Origin: a virus
DNA length: 38,090 nt
IMG/VR virus record: IMGVR_UViG_3300035180_001763
Coordinates: 1-38,090 of that record
Strand: one strand, 5' to 3'
In this document: positions 5,230 through 12,364 of the stretch, piece after piece
Numbering within the stretch: the stretch's first letter is position 1
How the letters are laid out: every line of letters starts with the position of its first letter
Made by a program: the position numbers and the translations under genes
Notes under the pieces: model-generated
The model's input: the letters and a program-made list of their open reading frames with translations, nothing else
Told to the model about the DNA's origin: nothing
The model's database searches: none

Positions 5230-5859
5230 CTATGGCCCTACATATCCAGTTGGTACTGCAGGTGACATTTCAATGATCTGGAAGATGATTGTTTTCCATT
5301 TAGTCCACCATTCCAGCTCACAATCAACCATGCTTTTGATTTCTTCATCATCAAAATTTTTCCATTGTTCAATTTCATATGTATGACAACCGATGTTCAA
5401 AATAGAATCAGTATATGAAACCATATATTTTTCAAGTTGAAATGAACGTAGTGATCTCATCTCTCCAATGGTATAGCGCAAGTCGGCATAATGCAAATTG
5501 GTAGAGCGTAGGTCGGTAGATCTCATATCAGCATAACTCATATCAGCATAGCGCAAGTCGGCATAATGCAAATTGGTAGAACGCAAGTTTGTAGAACGCA
5601 GGTTGGCATAACTTAAGTTTGTAGAACGCAGGTTTGCAAAGCTCATATCAGCATAACGCAAGTCGGCATAACTTAGGTCGGAAAAGCTTAGGTCAACAAA
5701 GCTTAGGTTGATATAGCTCAAGTTAACATTTCTCAAGTTGGTATAGCTTAGGTCGGCTTTAATACCACCCTTTTCATTATTTAACCATTTTGTATGAAGT
5801 TTCAAAATCTTTTTCAGCTCTTCAGCTGAATAAGTTTTTAAGCCATTTTCTTCTGTCAT
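5230..5859 (-). CDS. Pentapeptide repeat protein
   Basis: 209 aa. Residues of about 38-130 are a run of A/S-D/N-L-R/S-x pentapeptides (for example YADLRYADMSFANLRSTNL), the hallmark of the right-handed quadrilateral beta-helix. Both ends are non-repeat: an N-terminal helix (EELKKILKLHTKWLNNEKGG) and a C-terminal Trp-rich tail. Some family members mimic DNA and bind gyrase (Qnr, MfpA); whether this one does is unknown. It is a single-gene cassette behind module C (promoter 5890-5911), with ribosome site AGAAAGGATAG before the ATG. It is probably an accessory host- or defence-directed protein. Confidence 0.85.
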   Translation of the reverse strand: MTEENGLKTYSAEELKKILKLHTKWLNNEKGGIKADLSYTNLRNVNLSYINLSFVDLSFSDLSYADLRYADMSFANLRSTNLSYANLRSTNLRSTNLHYADLRYADMSYADMRSTDLRSTNLHYADLRYTIGEMRSLRSFQLEKYMVSYTDSILNIGCHTYEIEQWKNFDDEEIKSMVDCELEWWTKWKTIIFQIIEMSPAVPTGYVGP

Positions 5860-5880
5860 TTTCTATCCTTCTTTTCTTTT

Positions 5881-5925
5881 GATACAATAATTATATCATA
5901 TTAATCTTAAAATAACATTAATAAT
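5881..5925 (-). repeat. Promoter-module repeat, copy C (short)
   Basis: Matches the promoter half of copies A and D but not the upstream gene-end half. It includes promoter 5890-5911. Confidence 0.7.
5890..5911 (-). promoter_or_regulatory. Early/middle-type promoter of the pentapeptide gene
   Basis: TTTAAG box, 10 bases, TATAAT on the minus strand, about 30 bases before the ATG. Confidence 0.75.
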
Positions 5926-5983
5926 AGCCTCTTTTATACGCTTTGTTTTACTCTTTTAAAAATTCTAAAAGAGTAACATATTA

Positions 5984-6232
5984 TTAACCCTTTAAGTGGT
6001 TTGACAAATCTCCAGTAAATTTAGAGAAATTAACCCAGAACTAGCATCATTAGCTATACAGGCTCTACACTTCTACAAGATTAAGCTCTTTTCCATATAC
6101 ATACTCACCATTCTCTGTAAAATTTATTATAGAACCATCAGCATACATACAAAATAATAGGATGTTCAGTAAAAGGTCTATCAATGCATAATATTCGCAC
6201 CGACTTTCCATTAATTGTATATTTTATCAACT
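5984..6232 (-). pseudogene. Frameshifted, truncated copy of the GEWCLFW family
   Basis: Without a start codon, the minus strand reads INGKSVRILCIDRPFTEHP, then shifts frame to YADGSIINFTENGEYVYGK and ELNLVEV with a stop. After a gap it ends WVNFSKFTGDLSNHLKG and a stop. These match, in order, the N-terminal, middle and C-terminal parts of the proteins at 6713-7288, 7278-7646 and 8135-8488. It is a dead fourth member of that family. Confidence 0.75.
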
Positions 6233-6325
6233 GAGATTAAAATCTCGGTTCTCCCATTTGTTTTTGTAACTACCAATAAATGTATATAGTATTCTAATAA
6301 TACTTCCTTTTAAGTTTAATTTTCT

Positions 6326-6712
6326 TTAATATTCCCCTGCAAGTTCATTGTTATATTTGGCAATCAATACGCACATACTATGGAACGCAGGGGACTCTAT
6401 GTCACTATGTAATTTAATATCCCTGTCTAGACAGTATTTAACATAGCTTTGCCATGTATTATCGTGTTTTTCATGAAAGGAACATCTATTTCCTGCTAGA
6501 CCCATAGGACACATAACACAATGGTCACATGCATTTAAGCTAGAATAACCTACACAATATGGGCAACTTCTACTTGTTGTAGCATTGCTTAACGGCTTAC
6601 ACAAATTTTGTGGCAAATCTATAATTTGCTCTTCAGGGACTAAATCAAAGTTTAGTCCAATTGTATCCCGTAGGATACAATTCTTTTGACGTAAGAATTC
6701 AGAAGTAGTCAT
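6326..6712 (-). CDS. Cys-rich hypothetical protein (128 aa)
   Basis: Not recognised. The middle (residues of about 38-80) holds a dense Cys/His cluster, CPYC..ACDHCVMC..C..H, that probably binds one or two zinc ions. The ends are helical. Its ATG follows the stop of the upstream gene directly, and the ribosome site (GGGGAT) lies in that gene's last codons, so the two are coupled. It belongs to the 7646-6326 cassette behind promoter module D. Confidence 0.75.
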   Translation of the reverse strand: MTTSEFLRQKNCILRDTIGLNFDLVPEEQIIDLPQNLCKPLSNATTSRSCPYCVGYSSLNACDHCVMCPMGLAGNRCSFHEKHDNTWQSYVKYCLDRDIKLHSDIESPAFHSMCVLIAKYNNELAGEY

Positions 6713-7288
6713 TTATATCCCCTTTAATTGGTTTGGAAGTTCTCCGGTGAATTTAGTGCAATTCTTCCAACTAATTCCGTGCCAAGATTGAAATGTTCCA
6801 TCTGGAAGCACTTTATTAAGTTTACTTAAAACAATAATAGATAGAACACCATCATCCCAAAATAAACAAAACTCACCAACTAATGGATTCAATACTTCGA
6901 CAAGATCGTATGCATCACCATATAGTTCATCGCTATAGACGTATCTTCCGTTCTCTTCAAAATACATTATATCACCATTATCACTGAGTCCTATAACTGG
7001 ATATCGCTCATGATTTCTATCAATACACAGAATACGAATTGGATCTCCACCAGATGTGTACTTCTTGCTCATTGATATTTTCGTATCTGCTTTATCTTCT
7101 TGTTGTTCACACACTTCAATAAGATCATATTTTGGACCAAGAAAACACAAACCATCATTTTTAAATGACAATATCGCTCCATCGTCACGTAAACCTACTA
7201 CAGTGTAATCTTTGTCGTTTCTATCTGTACATAAAATTCTAATAGGTTCCCCATTTGAAAGGTAAGTTTTACCAACTTCAATTTTCAT
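6713..7288 (-). CDS. Paralogous phage protein, two tandem N-domains (191 aa)
   Basis: Not a family I can name. The Y-x-S-x-G-x-P-I-R-I-L-C-x-D-R-N motif occurs twice (residues of about 8-24 and 78-94), each followed by a G-L-x-D-x-G-x-I module. The C-terminal FCLFWDD...KNCTKFTGELPNQLKGI block is single. It is therefore a domain duplication of the 122-aa neighbour. I chose the ATG at 7288 (MKIEVGKTYLS) rather than 7378: it has a GAGGA site eight bases upstream and aligns with the paralogues, whereas the longer form would run 100 bases back into the upstream gene. It overlaps that gene by 11 bases. Confidence 0.8.
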   Translation of the reverse strand: MKIEVGKTYLSNGEPIRILCTDRNDKDYTVVGLRDDGAILSFKNDGLCFLGPKYDLIEVCEQQEDKADTKISMSKKYTSGGDPIRILCIDRNHERYPVIGLSDNGDIMYFEENGRYVYSDELYGDAYDLVEVLNPLVGEFCLFWDDGVLSIIVLSKLNKVLPDGTFQSWHGISWKNCTKFTGELPNQLKGI

Positions 7289-7646
7289 TGGTAAGTTCCT
7301 CAAGATGTTTGGGAAGCGTTCCATCAAATTTTTTACAATATTTCCAACAAGGTCCATCCCAAGATTGAAATGTTCCATTAGTTTGCATTTTGTAAAATCT
7401 GCTCAAAATAATACTATTTTGGTCATTATTGTCCCAAAATAGACACCATTCTCCAAGCTCTGGTTCCCATACCTCAACAAGGTCATATTTTGAACCATAC
7501 CCACATACTCCATTGATTGTAAAGTGGGCTATTGAACCATCATCTCCAATACCAATAACAGGATATTCGGTATTGTTTCTATCAGTACATAGGATACGAA
7601 TTGGCTTTCTGTTACTTGTGTATTTTTTGTTCATTTCTACTTTCAT
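7278..7646 (-). CDS. Paralogous phage protein of the GEWCLFW family (122 aa)
   Basis: Single-domain member: KKYTSNRKPIRILCTDRN near the N-terminus, GIGDDGSIAHF in the middle, GEWCLFWDNN..ILSRFYKM and QSWDGPCWKYCKKFDGTLP at the end. I chose the start at 7646 (MKVEMNKKYTS) with ribosome site AAGGA. A further ATG seven codons upstream lies before that site. First gene of the cassette behind module D. The many copies, including a broken one, suggest a fast-evolving accessory protein. The function is unknown. Confidence 0.8.
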   Translation of the reverse strand: MKVEMNKKYTSNRKPIRILCTDRNNTEYPVIGIGDDGSIAHFTINGVCGYGSKYDLVEVWEPELGEWCLFWDNNDQNSIILSRFYKMQTNGTFQSWDGPCWKYCKKFDGTLPKHLEELTNEN

Positions 7647-7673
7647 TTCTAATCCTTCTTTCAACATATTCTT

Positions 7674-7770
7674 TTAATACAATAATTATATCATATTAAT
7701 CTTAAAATAACATTAATACTATTTTAACATACAATGATATGCTTTTTGAATAATAATGACTACATTACGA
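7674..7770 (-). repeat. Promoter-module repeat, copy D
   Basis: Promoter 7686-7707 plus a diverged gene-end remnant reading HYYSKSISLYVK, related to the end of the 9262-10038 protein. Confidence 0.7.
7686..7707 (-). promoter_or_regulatory. Early/middle-type promoter
   Basis: TTTAAG box, 10 bases, TATAAT on the minus strand, serving the 7646-6326 cassette. Confidence 0.75.
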
Positions 7771-7789
7771 TATTTACAGTTACGCTAAT

Positions 7790-8012
7790 CAATTTTACCT
7801 ACAATCTTAATATAGAAATGTATCACACACCCTCTATAGATGTAGATATCTGATTAAATACTCAATCAATTAAAAATTGATTTCATAGGTAAGAATAAAC
7901 TCTTTATAGTGATACATAGTAGCGTATAATGTGAAGGAGTGGTGTAAGAATCGATGATGCAAGATTCTCCGAAAGCGAAAGATGACATAGTTGGGTGTAG
8001 CTCCTAAGCGCT
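7790..8012. ncRNA. Structured intergenic RNA candidate
   Basis: No gene is visible between 7771 and 8134. Two interleaved long-range inverted repeats occur: TTACCTA near 7793 with TAGGTAA near 7887, and ATGTATCAC near 7817 with GTGATACAT near 7910, a pseudoknot-like order. Also present are a perfect hairpin AATCAATT..AATTGATT (7863-7881) and, near 7920-8010, nested stems AGCG..CGCT, GGAG..CTCC and AGAATC..GATTCT. The strand is uncertain. It could be the 3' region of the 8488 gene or an independent RNA. Confidence 0.45.
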
Positions 8013-8134
8013 TATGATAAAACTAGAAAATAAAAACCCATATTAACCTGGATATACACAGAAATGGAAAATGAAACCAAAGTCGGAATGCACTCCTATT
8101 TGGATGTTTGATATTAATTTGATTCTTGGATTTC

Positions 8135-8488
8135 TCACACTTGCAAATGCTCAGGTAATGTTCCATCAAATTTTGAACAATATTCCCAAGTAATTCCGTT
8201 CCACGATTGGAACGTCCCATCAGACTGCATTTTATAAAATCTACTTAAAGCAGCACCATTTTGTTTATTTGAATCCCAAAAAAGGCACCACTCACCATGC
8301 TGTGGTTCCCAAATTTCAACTAGATTGTAGTCTTTGTTACTCTCACATTTACCATCTTCTGTATAAAACAAAATCTTACCAGTACTATCCATTCCAATAA
8401 CTGAATACTTATTATCAGGTCTATCTGTGCATAATATTCTAATATCTCCCTTTAGAGATGTATATTTCTTTTCCATTAAAATTTTCAT
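8135..8488 (-). CDS. Paralogous phage protein of the GEWCLFW family (117 aa)
   Basis: Third intact member: MEKKYTSLKGDIRILCTDRP, GMDSTGKILFY, GEWCLFWDSNKQNGAALSRFYKM and CSKFDGTLPEHLQV. Ribosome site AAAGGA sits six bases upstream, inside the remnant C-terminus of yet another copy (8489-8530). It closely resembles the 7278-7646 product. The function is unknown; the conserved Cys in ILCTDR and Trp in WCLFW may be structural. Confidence 0.8.
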   Translation of the reverse strand: MKILMEKKYTSLKGDIRILCTDRPDNKYSVIGMDSTGKILFYTEDGKCESNKDYNLVEIWEPQHGEWCLFWDSNKQNGAALSRFYKMQSDGTFQSWNGITWEYCSKFDGTLPEHLQV

Positions 8489-8530
8489 TACAATCCTTTC
8501 AAATTATCGGGAAGTTCCCACCTATTTTTT
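8489..8530 (-). pseudogene. C-terminal remnant of a GEWCLFW-family gene
   Basis: The minus strand reads NRWELPDNLKGL then a stop, matching the GELPNQLKGI end of the 6713-7288 product. It has no upstream body. Its last codons now supply the ribosome site for the 8488 gene. Confidence 0.6.
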
Positions 8531-8595
8531 ATTCAACCATCAGTAAAACTATCACTTCAAATAGTGACTCACCCTTGAGTTTTCATCATGTATAT

Positions 8596-9186
8596 TTAAA
8601 TTTGTGAATCATCACCTAACCACGCAGAACCATATACATGTGCGGCGCCATATACATGAGCTTTACCACTCACCCTTGAGTTTTCGCACACATGTGCTCT
8701 TTCATATATTAATGCATTTTCATATACTAATGCATTATCGTATATACGTGAGTTACCAGACACACATGCATAACCATATACATTTGCATTATTATATACT
8801 CTTGCGCTACCATATACTAATGCATTACCATATACATTTGCATTATCATATACTCTTGCATTATAAAATACTTGCGCTCTGTCTCTTATGATTGCTTTAC
8901 CATATACATTTGCATTATCATATACTCTTGCATTACCATATACTAATGCATTGTCATATACCCATGCATTATAGTATACTTGTGCATTATCATATACTTG
9001 TGCATCACCGTATACTTGGGCTTCATCATATACCCAAGAATTACCATCTTGTGCTAGATTGGATTCGCTTTCGACCCATCCGCCGATGTCGCCAATGGAT
9101 ACATCACCAAAATTTTTAAGCGCAACTACTCTATATAGAGTACGCCCATCAAATTGTTTGCTCTCACCAAGACTATATTTTTTCAT
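8596..9186 (-). CDS. Hexapeptide-type beta-helix repeat protein
   Basis: 196 aa. After a 50-residue head with VVALKNFGDVSIGDIGGWVESESNL, residues of about 52-190 are some 20 hexapeptides of the type x-V-Y-D/G-N-A (for example ARVYDNANVYGNAL), as in left-handed beta-helices. Similar repeat proteins with this GGWVE head occur in phages and prophages; their role is not known to me. The ribosome site is AGAAGGATAG and the promoter is 9225-9246. The DNA is near-periodic at 18 bases, which also produces long open frames on the other strand that I do not believe. Confidence 0.8.
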   Translation of the reverse strand: MKKYSLGESKQFDGRTLYRVVALKNFGDVSIGDIGGWVESESNLAQDGNSWVYDEAQVYGDAQVYDNAQVYYNAWVYDNALVYGNARVYDNANVYGKAIIRDRAQVFYNARVYDNANVYGNALVYGSARVYNNANVYGYACVSGNSRIYDNALVYENALIYERAHVCENSRVSGKAHVYGAAHVYGSAWLGDDSQI

Positions 9187-9215
9187 TTTCTATCCTTCTT
9201 TTCTTCTTTTCTTTT

Positions 9216-9304
9216 GATACAATAATTATATCATATTAATCTTAAAACAGCATTAATATTATTAACTAACATACCATTCGATGCTTTTTGAGTAACAATG
9301 GGTT
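9216..9304 (-). repeat. Promoter-module repeat, copy E (source copy)
   Basis: Here the upstream half of the module is the true 3' end of the 9262-10038 gene, and the promoter 9225-9246 follows it. The other copies carry the same gene end without the gene. Confidence 0.75.
9225..9246 (-). promoter_or_regulatory. Early/middle-type promoter of the beta-helix gene
   Basis: TTTAAG box, 10 bases, TATAAT on the minus strand. Confidence 0.75.
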
Positions 9305-10038
9305 TTTACCTCATCGTCCCAATCTTCATTGGAAATATATTGACGGACATTTACTCTATCTTTTGAATGAGCCATTTTTTGCCCGTATTTTCTACGTCGT
9401 CCATCATTCCAATAAGTTTTCCAGAAAGATCCTTTGTTTATTGGTTTACCGTACAAGAATATGGTTTGATTATAAAGATTAAAATCGCGAATTTTTTCAT
9501 CTTCTTTTTTTGCAGCTTCCCAATCAAGTTCAACTTTATCGTAAGTATCACTTAGTTTGTGAACTTCAATTGGATTTCTCCAAGTTATTCCTAGAACATC
9601 TAGGAGTGCATTTCTAGTTTCAAAATCAAAATATCCGTGGCGATAAATGTCATTATAAATTTTCATTTTCTTATGATGATAATGAGTACTTTTTTTTCTT
9701 ACAAGAACTTCATATTTAGACCCATCCATGAAATCTCGTTCCACATATACATCTTCATAAGAATATGTTCTCCAAGTAACTAATGCTTTGAAAACATCAG
9801 CAGTTTTTTGATATGTTTTATTATTTTCAAAAACTTTGACCAATTTATTTTCCAAACGATAAACATCTGGTCTTATGCGAGTATCATTGTTATGTGTTCT
9901 TTTACCATCAAAAATTCTGTAAACTGCTTTAGCTTTATCTTTCAAGAAGTTTTTGCGAGTCTGTTTTTTGCGTCTAGTATCTTTATGATTCCACCCGCTT
10001 ACATAATTTTTCCATTGTCCTTGCATTTTTTCATCCAA
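9262..10038 (-). CDS. Basic hypothetical protein (258 aa)
   Basis: Not recognised. Very rich in Lys, Arg, Tyr and Trp, with a strongly basic N-terminus (HKDTRRKKQTRKNFLKDKAK), which suggests nucleic-acid or nucleoprotein contact. No known catalytic motif is seen. It starts MDEKMQGQWKNYVSG and ends CYSKSIEWYVS. The last dozen codons are repeated, without the gene, in promoter modules A, B and D, so this gene or its end has been a recombination partner during cassette exchange. A palindrome, CTAAGTT..ACTTAAG, near 10055-10075 just upstream could be an operator or hairpin. Confidence 0.75.
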   Translation of the reverse strand: MDEKMQGQWKNYVSGWNHKDTRRKKQTRKNFLKDKAKAVYRIFDGKRTHNNDTRIRPDVYRLENKLVKVFENNKTYQKTADVFKALVTWRTYSYEDVYVERDFMDGSKYEVLVRKKSTHYHHKKMKIYNDIYRHGYFDFETRNALLDVLGITWRNPIEVHKLSDTYDKVELDWEAAKKEDEKIRDFNLYNQTIFLYGKPINKGSFWKTYWNDGRRRKYGQKMAHSKDRVNVRQYISNEDWDDEVKTHCYSKSIEWYVS

Positions 10039-10146
10039 GATGTTATAAATTTAACTTAAGTCAAGACAACTTAGGTTCAGTTTTCGCTTTCATATTAAAC
10101 CTTAAATATTTATTATGAAGTGTCACAAGAACCTTCATTTGAAAAT

Positions 10147-10541
10147 TTAATTTATTTCATTAAGTTTTTTATAAAGATAGAAAAATATTCTATCAAGAAT
10201 TAAATCTTTATTTTCATCATCTATCAAGGAATCTTCAATTTTAGATAAAGTATTAGAAATTTTCCATTGTTTCTCTATTGAGTAATCAATGTAATCACAC
10301 CAATCAATAACAGAATTATTTTGTTTAAGTTCATCTAATACAAATATTAGAGGAATTCCTATACAATCTGTAAATTTACCAATACCTTTAACTACAATCT
10401 TTCCATCATTAGTTCTTCCAGATTGTGTTAAAATATGATTACGAATTCTTTTCTTTACACTAGATTTAGGTCGGCGTTTAGCTGTGAACTATCAACCTCT
10501 CTTCCTACAGGTAGCATTATTGGGTTATCTAGATTCATCAT
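10147..10541 (-). pseudogene. Frameshifted phage gene (unknown function)
   Basis: A short frame starts at 10541 (MMNLDNPIMLPVGREVDSSQL) and stops at 10455. In the -1 frame a long frame begins about 15 codons before that stop and runs to 10147, reading KRRPKSSVKKRIRNHIL..TNDGKIVVKGIGKF..IGIPLIFVLDEL and ending LYKKLNEIN. The second frame has no ATG near its beginning. Together they make one protein of about 130 aa broken by a -1 shift near 10475-10485. No classic slippery heptamer is seen, so mutation or sequence error is likelier than programmed shifting. The start overlaps the end of the 10848 gene. Confidence 0.65.
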
Positions 10542-10542
10542 A

Positions 10543-10848
10543 TTATTTACCTTTGGTTGGGTATTTAGAATCTAATTCATCAATGTAAGCCAATGGACTA
10601 GTTCCAGGTTTAAGATCATGAATTTTTTCAAATCCATTTTCAGAAGTAATTACAGATTCTTCACTTTCGATTGACCCTTTATTTTTCTTCCAACCTTTTT
10701 TGACCATAAATTTTCCGTCTGAAGGATTTATAGATCCCCATTCAACATGTGAATCTCCAATTGCTTCTACAAAATACTTTTTTCCGGTTCGCATTGAGGT
10801 TACTATAAACCTTCCAGTGTCAGAAGATATTTCAAATTTATTTTTCAT
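10543..10848 (-). CDS. Hypothetical phage protein (101 aa)
   Basis: Not recognised. The N-terminal half is beta-rich (KFEISSDTGRFIVTSMRTGKKYFVEAIGDSHVEWGSINPSDGKFMVKKGWKK read in parts), perhaps a small barrel; the C-terminal tail is acidic and ends YPTKGK. The C-terminal PGTSPLAYIDELDSKYP segment resembles short peptides that bind partner proteins, but this is only an impression. It lies two bases after the 11204 gene and overlaps the start of the frameshifted gene, so all three are one operon. Confidence 0.75.
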   Translation of the reverse strand: MKNKFEISSDTGRFIVTSMRTGKKYFVEAIGDSHVEWGSINPSDGKFMVKKGWKKNKGSIESEESVITSENGFEKIHDLKPGTSPLAYIDELDSKYPTKGK

Positions 10849-10850
10849 TT

Positions 10851-11204
10851 TTATACTCCTCTACAATTATGATAATCAATGGGTCTTCCATTGATAGTTT
10901 CTGTTACATCTTCATTATATTCACTCATACCATGTTCAGTAAAAACTTGTTTTAGTGTTTTTGTATTAGGTATTTTGTTTTCTTTTTCAGCCAAAAATTC
11001 TGAGGCTCTAACGGCTTCAATTTGTTTGCGAATATAACGCATGAAAATCATTGCCTTGTCTTGTTTAAGAAATGTTCCATCACCTGTGTCCTCTACAGGA
11101 ACGGGGAACATAAAGCCATCTGTGGTTTTGTACCAAAGTTCACCTTTTCTGTAAAACTCAAAGGTGACTTGTTTGTTATCTTTCACCATTTCTTTAATAT
11201 TCAT
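10851..11204 (-). CDS. Hypothetical phage protein (117 aa)
   Basis: Not recognised. It begins MNIKEMVKDNKQVTFEFYRKGELWYKT and has a basic helix (MRYIRKQIEAVRASEFLAEK read in parts) around residues 54-75. The N-terminal segment with VTFEFYRKGELWYKT..FMFPVPVEDTGDGTFL looks like a small beta domain of a type common in large phages. It heads the 11204-10147 operon. A tRNA (11228-11298) sits directly upstream, so transcription probably reads through the tRNA. Confidence 0.75.
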   Translation of the reverse strand: MNIKEMVKDNKQVTFEFYRKGELWYKTTDGFMFPVPVEDTGDGTFLKQDKAMIFMRYIRKQIEAVRASEFLAEKENKIPNTKTLKQVFTEHGMSEYNEDVTETINGRPIDYHNCRGV

Positions 11205-11227
11205 TGTTTTTCTTTATTTTTAGTTTT

Positions 11228-11298
11228 TGGAGCCCCATATGCGAGTCGAACACATTCATCAAGCTTCGAAGGCTCAAGTCTAATCCCTTAGATGGGGC
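11228..11298 (-). tRNA. tRNA, anticodon TCG (Arg?), shortened
   Basis: Acceptor GCCCCAT/ATGGGGC is perfect, T-arm ATGTG-TTCGACT-CGCAT, anticodon loop CTTCGAA, discriminator T and CCA. The body is only 68 nt because the D-arm is small. TCG reads Arg codon CGA, but discriminator T is unusual for Arg, so the charged amino acid is uncertain. Confidence 0.65.
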
Positions 11299-11308
11299 AT
11301 ATTGAGGC

Positions 11309-11743
11309 TTACGCCCCTTTTAACATTTCTTCTAGTGAATATTCACCATTAGAAGAAACTTTAATAATATTGTCCATCCAATCATAATCAAGAATAGGGC
11401 GAGTTTCTGAACCGGTAATACGAACTTTAATAATACTAGCACATGAGAATGGATATGTAATGCAATCATTTAATACATATACATCGAAAGTTTCGCCCGT
11501 ATCTCCAGTATGGTAGATAATCTTATCTGCTTCAGTTACGGGACATGCCCATATACCTTCACCATTACCTGATTTGAAGTTTTTCTCTGAATCAGGAAGA
11601 TTTACTTTAATGTAATCTTCTTCATTGAGATTCAATTCACCTGAATAAAACTCTTTTGCTTTAGAAATTAATCCTAAACTTTTTTGATTCTTCACAATAT
11701 TAGCAATTTCTTTCAATTGCTCTGATGTTAATTCTCTTTTCAT
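11309..11743 (-). CDS. Hypothetical protein (144 aa)
   Basis: Not recognised. A helical N-terminus (ELTSEQLKEIANIVKNQKS read in parts) precedes a beta-rich middle containing GEGIWACPVTEADK and THTGDTGETFDVYVLND-like stretches, then ILDYDWMDNIIKV. No catalytic motif is obvious. A weak promoter (11770-11792) lies just upstream and the tRNA at 11228 follows, probably on the same transcript. Confidence 0.75.
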   Translation of the reverse strand: MKRELTSEQLKEIANIVKNQKSLGLISKAKEFYSGELNLNEEDYIKVNLPDSEKNFKSGNGEGIWACPVTEADKIIYHTGDTGETFDVYVLNDCITYPFSCASIIKVRITGSETRPILDYDWMDNIIKVSSNGEYSLEEMLKGA

Positions 11744-11769
11744 GTAAGTCCTTCATATTGATATGTAAC

Positions 11770-11792
11770 ATTATACATAAATGAACATTAAT
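11770..11792 (-). promoter_or_regulatory. Probable early/middle-type promoter (diverged box)
   Basis: TATAAT is preserved on the minus strand, but the upstream box reads TTAATG. It precedes the 11743 gene. Confidence 0.5.
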
Positions 11793-11843
11793 ACAACATA
11801 AAGTTCTTATATTACATCTTCAATAAAATTTAATATAAGACCT

Positions 11844-11919
11844 TGGTACCACCTGAGGGACTCGAACCCCCATAGCCGGTTTCGTAGACCGGTGCTCTAT
11901 CCCGTTGAGCTAAAGCGGC
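11844..11919 (-). tRNA. tRNA-Arg(ACG)
   Basis: Acceptor GCCGCTT/AGGTGGT, anticodon stem CCGGT/ACCGG with loop CTACGAA, T-loop TTCGAGT, discriminator A, encoded CCA. A34 would need conversion to inosine to read CGU/CGC/CGA. Confidence 0.93.
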
Positions 11920-11939
11920 AAGAAGATGTTTTTGTCAGA

Positions 11940-12095
11940 TTTTATTTTTTATTGAGGCAGTTTACCCTTTCGGAACATCATAACCCATTCTGCCTATTCC
12001 CTCTGTTTGCTATAGTTGAGACTTCTACGGTTCCCGCTAAAGTGCTGGTTACTAATCGTTTTTTGACTGAGCGGGTTATACGAATAAACCCATAA
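11940..12095 (-). ncRNA. Structured RNA candidate upstream of tRNA-Arg
   Basis: No gene is visible. The minus strand has four compatible stems: GGGTT..AACCC with a TTCG loop, CCCGCT..AGCGGG, GGCAG..CTGCC, and an inner CC-GAAA-GG. GGGTTAT can also pair with ATAACCC, offering an alternative fold. GC is higher than in the flanks. It may be a leader for the tRNA or an independent small RNA. Confidence 0.5.
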
Positions 12096-12106
12096 AAACA
12101 ATCAAA

Positions 12107-12304
12107 TTAACGGTTAATTTTTTTAACAAATTCCGTGAAATATACTGAACTTCGTTTTCCATTTATGGCTTCTACAGTAACATATCCTGAAGGTCTTGAA
12201 TTTATGGCTAAAACAATATCTCCATTTTTAAGTAAAAAACTATTAGGATAATTAGCTTCCCTTAAAATTTTCTTTTTATGGTTTTTCAATTCAATCTCTG
12301 TCAT
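12107..12304 (-). CDS. Small hypothetical protein (65 aa)
   Basis: Not recognised. It starts MTEIELKNHKKKILREAN; the second half, LLKNGDIVLAINSRPSGYVTVEAINGKRS, is strand-rich and resembles a small SH3-like barrel. Ribosome site AAGGATTA precedes it and promoter 12332-12353 lies about 28 bases upstream. It is single, with the structured region 11940-12095 and tRNA-Arg following. Confidence 0.75.
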   Translation of the reverse strand: MTEIELKNHKKKILREANYPNSFLLKNGDIVLAINSRPSGYVTVEAINGKRSSVYFTEFVKKINR

Positions 12305-12331
12305 AATTAATCCTTCTTTTTTCTTACAATA

Positions 12332-12353
12332 ATTATATCATAATAAACTTAAA
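12332..12353 (-). promoter_or_regulatory. Early/middle-type promoter
   Basis: TTTAAG box, 10 bases, TATAAT on the minus strand; the sequence around it matches the promoter modules only partly. Confidence 0.75.
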
Positions 12354-12364
12354 AAGAATATTAA

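Noticed and set aside
8023-8220. A 65-codon minus-strand frame overlapping the 8488 gene
   Set aside because: It overlaps the end of a well-supported gene in another frame and has no ribosome site.
8604-9119. Plus-strand His/Tyr-rich open frames opposite the beta-helix gene
   Set aside because: They are the antisense of an 18-base periodic coding repeat, which automatically keeps the other frames open. No start signals are seen.
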